Part shown: piece after piece, positions 43,443 to 50,497 of the stretch | Position numbering within the stretch: position 1 is the first letter of the stretch | Layout of the letters: every line of letters begins with the position of its first letter | Assembly (NCBI GenBank): GCA_021813805.1 | Contig: JAKAJL010000014.1 | Span: 22,065 to 86,064, forward strand | Length of the DNA: 64,000 bases | Origin: Pseudomonadota bacterium | Lineage (GTDB): Bacteria; Pseudomonadota; Alphaproteobacteria; Rhizobiales; Beijerinckiaceae | Direction of reading: 5' to 3' | Notes under the pieces: model-generated | What the model was told of the DNA's origin: nothing | Databases searched by the model: none | Seen by the model: the letters and a program-made list of their open reading frames with translations, nothing else | Made by a program: the position numbers and the translations under genes

Positions 43443-44954
43443 ATGTCCTTTCGCACCTTGCCTCCCTTTCGCGATCTGCGCGCCTTCCTTTCCCATCTGG
43501 AGGCGCGCCGTCAGCTCGCTCGCGTCGGCGAGCCGGTCAGTCTCGTCCACGAGATGACCGAGGTTCACCGTCGCGTTCTTCTGGCGGGCGGGCCGGCGCT
43601 GCGCTTCGACCGCGCGGCGGGCGCCGCCATGCCGGTGATCGCCAATCTGTTCGGAACCGCCGAAAGGGTTGCGGCGGGTTTCGGCGTGAAGCCGGAGGGA
43701 ATCGGCGAACTGGGCGAGTTGCTTGCAGGATTGCGCGAGCCCGCGCCGCTCGACGGTTTGCGCGATGCGCTCGCGCGCTGGCCTTTTGTCCGCGCCGCGC
43801 TGGCCACGCGCCCCGACCGCCAAGCGCGACCGGAGTGCCAGCAGGAGCGCCGGCTTGGCGCCGATGTCGATCTCGGCCAGTTGCCGATCCAGACCTGCTG
43901 GCCGGGGGAGCCGGCGCCTCTGATCACTTGGCCGCTGGTCATCACCCGCACGCCCGATTCTGAAGACGACGACACCGCGCGGATGAACATCGGCGTCTAT
44001 CGCATGCAGGTTCTGGGCAAGGATCGCGCCATCATGCGCTGGTTGGCGCATCGCGGCGGCGCGGCGCATCATCGCGCCTGGGCGGCGCAGGCTAAGGACA
44101 TGCCGGTCGCGGTGGCGATCGGCGCCGATCCGGCGACGATTCTGTCCGCCGTGCTGCCGTTGCCCGAAACCGTGTCCGAACTGCGCTTTTCCGGCGTGCT
44201 GCGTGGCGAACGCCCGCGGGTGGCGCCGGCGCTGACAATTCCCCTGCTGGTTCCCGCCGAGGCCGAAATCGTGCTGGAAGGCTTTGTCTCGGCGACGGAA
44301 ACGGCGCCCGAAGGTCCCTATGGCGACCATACCGGCTATTACAACAGCGTCGAATCCTTTCCGGTGATGCGTGTGACCGCGATCACGACGCGGCGCGATC
44401 CGCTCTATCTCACCACTTTCACGGGCAAGCCGCCGGACGAGCCCTCGGTGATCGGCGCCGTGCTCAACGATCTGGCGCTGCCGACCATCCGGCGCCAGAT
44501 GCCGGAAATCGCCGACCTCTGGCTGCCGCCGGAGGCCTGCTCCTACCGCACGGCCATCGTCGCGATCCGCAAATCCTATCCCGGCCAGGCGCGCCGGGTG
44601 ATGATGGGCCTGTGGGGCATGCTGCCCCAATTCAACTATACCAAGATGATCATCGTGGTCGATGAGGACATTGACGTGCGCGACTGGAAGGAGGTCGCCT
44701 GGGCCATGGCGACGCGGATGGACGCCTCGCGCGATTTGCTGAGGTTGGAAAGCACGCCGATCGATTATCTCGATTTCGCCTCGCCTGAGGCGGGGCTCGG
44801 CGGCAAGCTCGGCCTTGACGCCACCCGCAAGATCGGCGCGGAGACGAAGCGCGAATGGGGCCGGGTTCTGTCCATGGCGCCGGACGTTCAGAGGAAGGTC
44901 GATGCGCTGTGGCCGCGCCTCTTCCGCGACCTCGGCGAAGGAGGCGCAAGATGA
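43443..44954 (+). CDS. ubiD: UbiD, prenylated-FMN-dependent 4-hydroxy-3-polyprenylbenzoate decarboxylase
   Basis: UbiD (503 residues, normal length) removes the ring carboxylate in ubiquinone synthesis, using prenylated FMN made by UbiX. The family segments RMNIGVYRMQVLGKDRAIMRW, the E-x-P-E region of GFVSATETAPEGPYGDHTGYYN and the C-terminal SKMIIVVDEDIDVRDW (as NYTKMIIVVDEDID) are present. The start has AGGAAAAAGG upstream. It is divergent from ubiT, with a shared Fnr/Dnr box. The ubiX ATG overlaps its stop. Confidence 0.96.
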   Translation: MSFRTLPPFRDLRAFLSHLEARRQLARVGEPVSLVHEMTEVHRRVLLAGGPALRFDRAAGAAMPVIANLFGTAERVAAGFGVKPEGIGELGELLAGLREPAPLDGLRDALARWPFVRAALATRPDRQARPECQQERRLGADVDLGQLPIQTCWPGEPAPLITWPLVITRTPDSEDDDTARMNIGVYRMQVLGKDRAIMRWLAHRGGAAHHRAWAAQAKDMPVAVAIGADPATILSAVLPLPETVSELRFSGVLRGERPRVAPALTIPLLVPAEAEIVLEGFVSATETAPEGPYGDHTGYYNSVESFPVMRVTAITTRRDPLYLTTFTGKPPDEPSVIGAVLNDLALPTIRRQMPEIADLWLPPEACSYRTAIVAIRKSYPGQARRVMMGLWGMLPQFNYTKMIIVVDEDIDVRDWKEVAWAMATRMDASRDLLRLESTPIDYLDFASPEAGLGGKLGLDATRKIGAETKREWGRVLSMAPDVQRKVDALWPRLFRDLGEGGAR

Positions 44955-45532
44955 GCCCGCGCGTGGTTCTTGGACTCAGCGGCGCCTCGGGGGCGGCCAT
45001 TGGGTTGCGCATTTTCGAAATTCTGCAAAGCTTCGGCGCCGAGACCCATGTCGTCGCCACCCGCGCCGCCGCGCGGACCTTCGCCGAGGAGATCGCGCCC
45101 GACGCGTTGGAGCGGCTGCGCGCCCGCGCTGCCCATTGGTACGATGTCGACAATGTCGGCGCGCCGATCGCCTCGGGCTCCTTTCCCACCGCCGGCATGA
45201 TCGTCGCGCCCTGCTCGATCCGCACTCTGTCGGCTATCGCGCATTGCCACTCCGACAGCCTGCTGACGCGCGCCGCCGACGTGCATCTCAAGGAACGCCG
45301 CCCGCTGATCCTGCTCGCGCGCGAAACCCCGCTTCATCTCGGCCATCTTCGCGCCATGACGGCGGCGACCGAAGCCGGCGCCATCGTCATGCCGCCGGTT
45401 CCGGCCTTCTATCTCGGGCCGAAATGCGTGGACGACATCGTCGATCAGATCGCCTATCGCGCCGTCGATCTCTTGCGGGCCTTCGAGCCCGCGGCGCGGG
45501 AATGGCGCGGACCGAGCGCTTACGCGGGGTGA
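44951..45532 (+). CDS. ubiX: UbiX, flavin prenyltransferase
   Basis: UbiX (193 residues) attaches a dimethylallyl group to FMN to make prenylated FMN for UbiD. The N-terminal GLSGASGAAIGLRIFEIL matches the family flavin-phosphate loop; the later PCSIRTLSAIAHCHSDSLLTRAADVHLKERRPLILLARETPL (short: KERRPLILLARETPLHL) is diagnostic. ATG overlaps the ubiD TGA. The ORF track start is too early. Confidence 0.96.
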   Translation: MSPRVVLGLSGASGAAIGLRIFEILQSFGAETHVVATRAAARTFAEEIAPDALERLRARAAHWYDVDNVGAPIASGSFPTAGMIVAPCSIRTLSAIAHCHSDSLLTRAADVHLKERRPLILLARETPLHLGHLRAMTAATEAGAIVMPPVPAFYLGPKCVDDIVDQIAYRAVDLLRAFEPAAREWRGPSAYAG

Positions 45533-45560
45533 CCGGCGCGAGGCTTGAAGCGAAACGCCG

Positions 45561-46265
45561 TCATTGCGGCGCTGGCGAATCCCCATTCGGCGCGCCGTCG
45601 AGCATTTCGATCAGGCGCGCGCCAAAACGATGGGCGAAGACCTCGCCATGCGGGCCGTCGGCGCCATCGAACGCGGCGGTTTCAACAATCACCTGCGCGC
45701 CACGGACCTGATTGGTCAGGCTGTGGCTGACCTCGCCGCGGCGGTCGTCCGCCTCGTCGGCGGGCGCGTCATAGAGGAAAAGCGCCAGCTGAGTCGGGTT
45801 CTGCGCCTTGAGAAGGTTGATGAACTTGTAGTCGTGCCAGCCGTCGCGCGGCGCCTTGGCTTTGGCCGCGCTGGCGTCGATCGCGATCACCGCCTGAAGC
45901 CTCGTCGAATCCGGCGGGGTCTGAAAGGTGGCGTTCGCCAGCAGGGAAACCCACGCGCCGAAGGATTCTCCGGCCAGTGCGATCCTTTGGCATCCCTGAC
46001 TGCGCGCGGATTCGACGCGCTGGCGCAGCGCGTCGGCAAATTGGCCTTCGCGCTGGTAGCTCGGATCGACGACGCGGGTCTCCACTTTCCAGCCGTCGGC
46101 CTCGATCTGCTTCAGATAGGGCGGCGAAGCCGATGACTCGTCGGCGGCGACGCTGAACAGCAGGAGGCCCTTGCCGCAATCCGCGCCAGCGAATTCCGCG
46201 CGGGCCCGCCCAGCCACAACCATCGCCAGCAAGGCCAGAGCCGCAAATATCCGCACGCGATCCAT
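45561..46265 (-). CDS. Exported alpha/beta-hydrolase-like protein
   Basis: The 234-residue protein has a signal peptide (FAALALLAMVVAGRARA-EF) and a nucleophile-elbow-like motif ALAGESFGAWVS (GxSxG, about residue 97), with possible acid and histidine residues in the C-terminal third (GPHGEVFAHRFG). It probably is a periplasmic hydrolase; the substrate is unknown. AAGGGGAG precedes the ATG at 46265. It is convergent with ubiX. Confidence 0.6.
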   Translation of the reverse strand: MDRVRIFAALALLAMVVAGRARAEFAGADCGKGLLLFSVAADESSASPPYLKQIEADGWKVETRVVDPSYQREGQFADALRQRVESARSQGCQRIALAGESFGAWVSLLANATFQTPPDSTRLQAVIAIDASAAKAKAPRDGWHDYKFINLLKAQNPTQLALFLYDAPADEADDRRGEVSHSLTNQVRGAQVIVETAAFDGADGPHGEVFAHRFGARLIEMLDGAPNGDSPAPQ

Positions 46266-46461
46266 TTTCGGCTCCCCTTCAGCCTGCAGGACGCCGCGCA
46301 TCCCAGGATGAAGCCTTCTTTCGCGAAAACGCCCGGCGAACGTTGCCGCGCGACAAGGAGGCGCGCTTCACGGGTTCCGGCAAGGCGGTGGCGCGAATTG
46401 TCAGCACGCCCTCAGGCCATTGTAAGAAATACGTAAATTCGTTCGACGCCGCCTTGCGCGC

Positions 46462-46475
46462 TTAACAATAGTCAA
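46462..46475. promoter_or_regulatory. Fnr/Dnr-type box before pqqA
   Basis: TTAACaataGTCAA, one mismatch from perfect, lies 79 bases before pqqA. If it acts at -41.5, transcription would start near 46510, about 44 bases before the ATG. This suggests anaerobic or NO-responsive expression of the PQQ-type locus. Confidence 0.68.
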
Positions 46476-46553
46476 GTTTGCGCGCGACGTGGCGCCTATT
46501 ATCGCAGGGGCCGCGACAATGGCCAAATGCTCCGCAAAAAGAGAGGAACCCAA

Positions 46554-46628
46554 ATGAACTGGATCGAGCCCGCCTATTGCGACGTTCGCCTCGGCTTTGA
46601 AGTGACAGCGTACGTTTACGTTCGCTGA
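46554..46628 (+). CDS. pqqA: PqqA, PQQ precursor peptide (24 residues)
   Basis: This short gene is below the ORF track cut-off. The peptide MNWIEPAYCDVRLGFEVTAYVYVR matches PqqA (typical form: WTKPAYTDLRxGFEVTxY). The conserved glutamate and tyrosine that are crosslinked to form PQQ are at residues 16 and 20, with E-V-T-A-Y spacing intact. GAGAGGAA precedes the ATG by a suitable distance. It is followed by a hairpin and then pqqD-pqqE. An unusual Tyr-Cys pair (AYCDV) replaces the common AYTDL. Confidence 0.92.
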   Translation: MNWIEPAYCDVRLGFEVTAYVYVR

Positions 46629-46634
46629 TCGTCG

Positions 46635-46660
46635 TTGGAGAGGCTTTTTGGCCTCTCCAA
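46635..46660 (+). terminator. Hairpin between pqqA and pqqD
   Basis: TTGGAGAGGC-TTTTTG-GCCTCTCCAA is a perfect 10-bp stem six bases after the pqqA stop, followed by TTT. It would cap an abundant pqqA transcript and allow lower expression of pqqD and downstream genes, as seen for pqqA in other species. Confidence 0.8.
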
Positions 46661-46688
46661 TTTCGCGCCCGTGGCTTGTGAGGGCTAT

Positions 46689-46976
46689 ATGGAAACCGAA
46701 CTTCCCCTGAAGCCTGTCGACGCGGTGGAGCTGAACCCCACCCACCATTTCCGCTGGGAGGAGCCGCAGCGCGCTCATGTGCTGCTCTACCCCGAAGGAA
46801 TCGTGAAACTCAACGAGACGGCGGCGGCGATCATCGAAGCCGCGACCGGCGCGCCGTCGATCGCGGACGCCGTCGCCGCTCTCGCCGCGCGCTATGAGCG
46901 CGCCGATCTCGAACCGAAAATCATCGCCTTTTTGGAGGACGCCCGTGCCAAAGGATGGATCCGGGTTAAGTCTTGA
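46689..46976 (+). CDS. pqqD: PqqD, peptide chaperone (RRE domain)
   Basis: The 95-residue protein is the RiPP recognition element that binds PqqA and presents it to PqqE. It has the PqqD segments FRWEEPQRAHVLLYPEGIVKLNETAAAI and AFLEDARAKGWIRV. The ORF track begins at a TTG inside the preceding hairpin; ATG at 46689 with GAGGG upstream gives the standard length. It overlaps pqqE by 32 bases. Confidence 0.94.
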   Translation: METELPLKPVDAVELNPTHHFRWEEPQRAHVLLYPEGIVKLNETAAAIIEAATGAPSIADAVAALAARYERADLEPKIIAFLEDARAKGWIRVKS

Positions 46977-48093
46977 CGGCCTCGGCATGCCGCTTTGGCT
47001 GGTCGTCGAACTAACCTATAAATGCCCGCTCAAATGTCCGTGGTGCAGCAACCCGGTCGATTTCGAGCGTTACGGAAACGAGCTTTCGACCGACGAATGG
47101 AAAGCGGTGCTGCGGCGGGGGCGCGAGCTCGGCGGCGTGCAACTCGGCTTCACCGGCGGCGAACCGACGCTGCGGCGCGACCTCGAGGAACTGGTCGCGG
47201 AGGCCGAGCGCCTTGGCTATTACACCAATCTGATCACCTCAGGCGTCGGCCTTAGCCGGGAGCGGCTGCGCGCCCTCAAGGCCGCCGGCCTCAAGCAGGT
47301 GCAACTCAGTATCCAGGCGCCAGAACGCGCGCTTTCGCACGCCCTGGTCGGCGTCGATGTTTTCGATCAGAAGATCGACATCGCCCGCGCGATCAAGGCC
47401 GAAGGCCTGCCGATGGTGCTGAACGTCCCGGTCAGCCGCTATAATATCGAGCGCACGGCGGGGTTTCTCGATCTTGCCGAGGAGATCGGCGCCGAATATG
47501 TCGAATTCGCCAACCTGCAATATTACAACTGGGCGCTGCTGAACCGCGCCGAACTTCTGCCGACGCGAGAACAGCTCGAACGGTCGGAAGCCATCGTCAA
47601 GGAGAGGCGGAGCCGCCTGGGCAAGAAAATGACGATCTATTTCGTCGTGCCCGACTATTACGACAACCGTCCCAAGGCTTGCATGAACGGCTGGGGGGCG
47701 ATCCATTTGACCATCGCGCCCGATGGCGCGGCGCTGCCCTGCCAGGAAGCCCGGCTGATCAAGACGCTGGATTTTCCCAATGTTCGCGACGCCGATCTGG
47801 CGTGGATCTGGCGCGAGTCGCCGGCATTCCAAAAATTCCGCGGCGACTCCTGGATGAAGGAGCCCTGCCGCTCCTGCGACGAGAGGGAAAAGGATTTCGG
47901 CGGCTGCCGTTGCCAGGCTTTCCTGCTGACCGGGGACGCCGCCAATACCGACCCCGTCTGCGCCAAATCGCCGAACCGGGAGATCATCGACGGCCTGATT
48001 GGCTGCGCGAGGGGCGACCAGCCCGTCGGCGCCGACAAACTGATCATGCGCGACATCCGCAAGAGACTCGCCGGCGTCGGGGCTGGGTCCTGA
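46945..48093 (+). CDS. pqqE: PqqE, radical SAM Glu-Tyr crosslinking enzyme
   Basis: PqqE (382 residues) forms the carbon-carbon bond between the Glu and Tyr side chains of PqqA, the first step of PQQ synthesis. The radical SAM motif CPLKCPWCSNP lies near residue 28, and the SPASM-type auxiliary cysteines are in CMNGWG, CQEARL and CRSCDEREKDFGGCRCQAF followed by TGDAANTDPVC, a PqqE signature. GTG at 46945 is chosen because of an ideal GGAGGA five bases before it; the ORF track ATG is too early. It ends three bases before the next gene. No pqqB or pqqC is in the window. Confidence 0.95.
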   Translation: MPKDGSGLSLDGLGMPLWLVVELTYKCPLKCPWCSNPVDFERYGNELSTDEWKAVLRRGRELGGVQLGFTGGEPTLRRDLEELVAEAERLGYYTNLITSGVGLSRERLRALKAAGLKQVQLSIQAPERALSHALVGVDVFDQKIDIARAIKAEGLPMVLNVPVSRYNIERTAGFLDLAEEIGAEYVEFANLQYYNWALLNRAELLPTREQLERSEAIVKERRSRLGKKMTIYFVVPDYYDNRPKACMNGWGAIHLTIAPDGAALPCQEARLIKTLDFPNVRDADLAWIWRESPAFQKFRGDSWMKEPCRSCDEREKDFGGCRCQAFLLTGDAANTDPVCAKSPNREIIDGLIGCARGDQPVGADKLIMRDIRKRLAGVGAGS

Positions 48094-48096
48094 GCG

Positions 48097-48594
48097 ATGG
48101 GCGCCACGGGTCTGGTCGATATTCTGGCGCGCTATCTGCACATAGCGGGCGTCCTGATTTGGGTTGGCCACAATTGGGCCAATGTCGTGACGCGGCCCTT
48201 CTATCGTCGGGTTTTGCCCGACGATCCGCCCGAAGCGATCCGCGAGGTCCTGCTCGCGGCGTCCAAGCGCGAACATGGCGTCTTCCGCCATGCGTCGCTG
48301 GCCGTTCTCGCTACCGGCCTGCTGATGCTGTGGAATCGCGGCGAGGTCGTCGAGGCCCTGACGCTGTCGCGCCCCGCCATGTGGATCGGGCTCGGCGCGT
48401 GGACGGGAATGTTGATGTTGCTCAACCTCTGGTTTGTGCTGTGGCCGCACCAGAAAAAGACGCTGGGCTTCGTTCCCGCGCCGGTGGAGGAGCGTCTGCG
48501 CTGCACGCGGATCACCTTCGTGTCGTCGCGAGTCAATTCCGTCCTGTCGCTGGCCACGCTGTTGTTCATGGTCATGGGCGCGCATGGCGGGTGA
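48097..48594 (+). CDS. Membrane protein resembling the PuuD membrane domain
   Basis: A 165-residue protein with four predicted helices. The N-terminal RYLHIAGVLIWVGHNWANVV and C-terminal WPHQKKTLGF...SSRVNSVLSLATLLFMVMGAHG resemble the membrane domain of urate hydroxylase PuuD and related putative heme-binding membrane proteins. Histidines near both ends could ligate heme. It starts three bases after pqqE, so it is part of the same operon. It might accept electrons from an oxidation step of the locus; this is inference. Confidence 0.65.
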   Translation: MGATGLVDILARYLHIAGVLIWVGHNWANVVTRPFYRRVLPDDPPEAIREVLLAASKREHGVFRHASLAVLATGLLMLWNRGEVVEALTLSRPAMWIGLGAWTGMLMLLNLWFVLWPHQKKTLGFVPAPVEERLRCTRITFVSSRVNSVLSLATLLFMVMGAHGG

Positions 48595-48614
48595 ACGGTG
48601 CGGGAGCCGGCTCG

Positions 48615-49679
48615 ATGAGCAATTTCAGCTTCGCCTCCGCCCAGGCGCCCCTTCCGGCGAGCGTGCTCGCCGAAATCCGCGAGGACCTCGACGGGCGGGA
48701 CGGCTTTTCCCTGCTCGAACTGCCGTTTTCCACGCCTGAATTCGAGGACATCCGCGCCGGCGCGGAAGCCGAGCTGCGCGCATTGCTCGGTCTCGCCGGC
48801 GACTATCGCGTGCTGTTCCTGCAAGGCGGGGCGACGGCCATGTTCTCGCTCGCGCCGATGAATCTGCTCCGCGAGGGCGAATCGGCGGATTATATCGCGA
48901 CCGGCCTGTGGTCGCGCCGCGCCGCCGAGGCGGCGTCGCGCGTCGCCAATGTGCGGATCGCCGCGACCGGCGACGGGCGCTTCCTGCCGCCGCCGGACGA
49001 CTGGCGCGTCTCCCGCGACGCCCTCTTCCTTCATCTGACCTCGACCGAAACCGCCGAGGGGCTGCAATATTTCGCCTTTCCCGATCTGGACCGCGTCCCG
49101 ATCGTCGCCGACATGACGGCCGATTTCCTCACTCGGCCGCTTGCGCTCGCGCCCTTCGGCCTGATCTACGCCAGCGCCCAGAAAAATCTCGGCGTCGCCG
49201 GCCTGACGATCGTCGTCCTTCACGAAAGCCTCTTGCGCCGCGCCCCGTCCGGCGTCCCCGGCCCCTTCAGTTTCGCGCGGCAGGCCGCGGATCGCAGCAA
49301 GGTCAACACGCCGCCGGTTTTCGCGCTGGCGGTCGCCGGAAAGATGCTGCGCTGGCTGCGCCTCGGCGGCGGTCTCGAAGCGGCGTCCGCGCGCAATGCG
49401 CGCAAGGCGGAAACGCTTTACGCAGCGCTCGACGCGGGGGATTTCTATCAATGTCCCGCCACATCCGGAGACCGTTCGACGGTCAGCGTTCGCTTTCAAC
49501 TGGCGGAGGCGCGGCTGGAGCCGCAGTTCCTGCGCGAGGCGGAAGACGCCGGGCTTTTTCACCTGAAAGGCCATCCCGCCGTCGGCGGTCTGCGCGCCTC
49601 GCTCTATAACGGCGTGACCCAGGAAGCGGTCGAGGCGCTCGCGCTTTTCCTGGCCGATTTCGCGCGGCGGCGGGGCTGA
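48615..49679 (+). CDS. SerC-like PLP aminotransferase with altered substrate pocket
   Basis: The 354-residue protein aligns along its length with E. coli-type phosphoserine aminotransferase: SFASAQAPLPASVL at the start, the PLP lysine in YASAQKNLGVAGLTIV, KGHPAVGGLRASLYN near the end, and the PLP-stacking tryptophan in TGLW. However, the phosphate-binding HR of SHRGKEF is replaced (PFSTPEF), and GGRGQF has become GATAMF. The substrate is therefore probably not phosphoserine. Start 48615 has GGGAGCC upstream; it lies within the pqqADE operon. Housekeeping SerC is the less likely alternative. Confidence 0.78.
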   Translation: MSNFSFASAQAPLPASVLAEIREDLDGRDGFSLLELPFSTPEFEDIRAGAEAELRALLGLAGDYRVLFLQGGATAMFSLAPMNLLREGESADYIATGLWSRRAAEAASRVANVRIAATGDGRFLPPPDDWRVSRDALFLHLTSTETAEGLQYFAFPDLDRVPIVADMTADFLTRPLALAPFGLIYASAQKNLGVAGLTIVVLHESLLRRAPSGVPGPFSFARQAADRSKVNTPPVFALAVAGKMLRWLRLGGGLEAASARNARKAETLYAALDAGDFYQCPATSGDRSTVSVRFQLAEARLEPQFLREAEDAGLFHLKGHPAVGGLRASLYNGVTQEAVEALALFLADFARRRG

Positions 49680-49683
49680 CGCC

Positions 49684-50412
49684 ATGACGCGCGCGCGCGA
49701 CAACGCCCGGATCAACGCCATGGGCCTGACCTTCGCCGGCCCCCTCGGCGTGGCAGCCGGCGTCGACCGCGACGGAAGCAGGATCGTCTCGCTCGATCTG
49801 GCGGGCTTCGGCCATATCGAAATCGGCACGGTCACGCCGGAAACGGCGATGGCGGAGCGCCCGCGCGGCCTGCGCATAGGCGTCAATTTCGGCAGCCTCC
49901 GGCCAGGGTTGGACGACGTCGTGATCGCGGATTATTGCGCCGCCCTGCGCGCGGCCCATGCGCAGGCCGATTATCTCTGCGCCAATCTCACATCGCCGCG
50001 CGGCGGGCGCGATGGCGACACGCCGGGCGTGGAGAACCTTTTGCGACGGCTGCGCCCGCAACGCGACCGTCTGGCCGAACGAAGCGGGCGCAGGGCGCCG
50101 CTTCTGGTCAAGGTCGCGGCCGGGAATGGAGAAGACGCGATGCCGCGCGCCATCGTCGAGGCGAGGCGTTTGCGCTTCGACGGCGTCGTTCTCGTTTGCG
50201 CCGACTTGCGCCGTATCGCCGCAGTCAAGGCCTTCATCGGCGATCTCACGCTGATTTCCGTCGGCGGAGTTGCGACGGCCCGAGACGTGTCCGCCAGGAT
50301 GAAAGCCGGCGCGAGCCTGGTTCAAACTTATTCCGCTTTTGTGGCCAATGGGGCGCCGGCGCTCAGGGGCGCGGTTCCGGCGACGAACGAGCCGACTCGC
50401 GCCGCCGTTTAA
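49684..50412 (+). CDS. PyrD-like FMN flavoprotein, probably not a dihydroorotate dehydrogenase
   Basis: This 242-residue TIM-barrel protein is related to class 2 dihydroorotate dehydrogenase: MGLTFAGPLGVAAGVDRDGS, GFGHIEIGTVTPE and the C-terminal VGGVATARDVSARMKAGASLVQTYSAF match. It is about 90 residues shorter than PyrD, lacks the RMGFNN loop, reads NLTSPRGG where PyrD has NISSPNT, and lacks the later TNTT, so orotate-binding asparagines are mostly lost. It likely oxidises another substrate with FMN. It follows the SerC-like gene by four bases. Confidence 0.75.
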   Translation: MTRARDNARINAMGLTFAGPLGVAAGVDRDGSRIVSLDLAGFGHIEIGTVTPETAMAERPRGLRIGVNFGSLRPGLDDVVIADYCAALRAAHAQADYLCANLTSPRGGRDGDTPGVENLLRRLRPQRDRLAERSGRRAPLLVKVAAGNGEDAMPRAIVEARRLRFDGVVLVCADLRRIAAVKAFIGDLTLISVGGVATARDVSARMKAGASLVQTYSAFVANGAPALRGAVPATNEPTRAAV

Positions 50413-50497
50413 CATCGATCAATGCGCGCCAGCGCTCCGCCTTGCTAGTTTGCTCAATCCTTCCACCGTTGCGGCCCGCCGCCCACACGAGGTTCCG

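Noticed and set aside
46635-46688. TTG start for pqqD
   Set aside because: It lies in the stem of the hairpin after pqqA; ATG at 46689 has a good ribosome-binding site and gives the usual PqqD length.
48615-49679. Calling this gene plain serC
   Set aside because: Overall similarity is high, but the phosphate-binding residues are replaced, so the housekeeping name would mislead.
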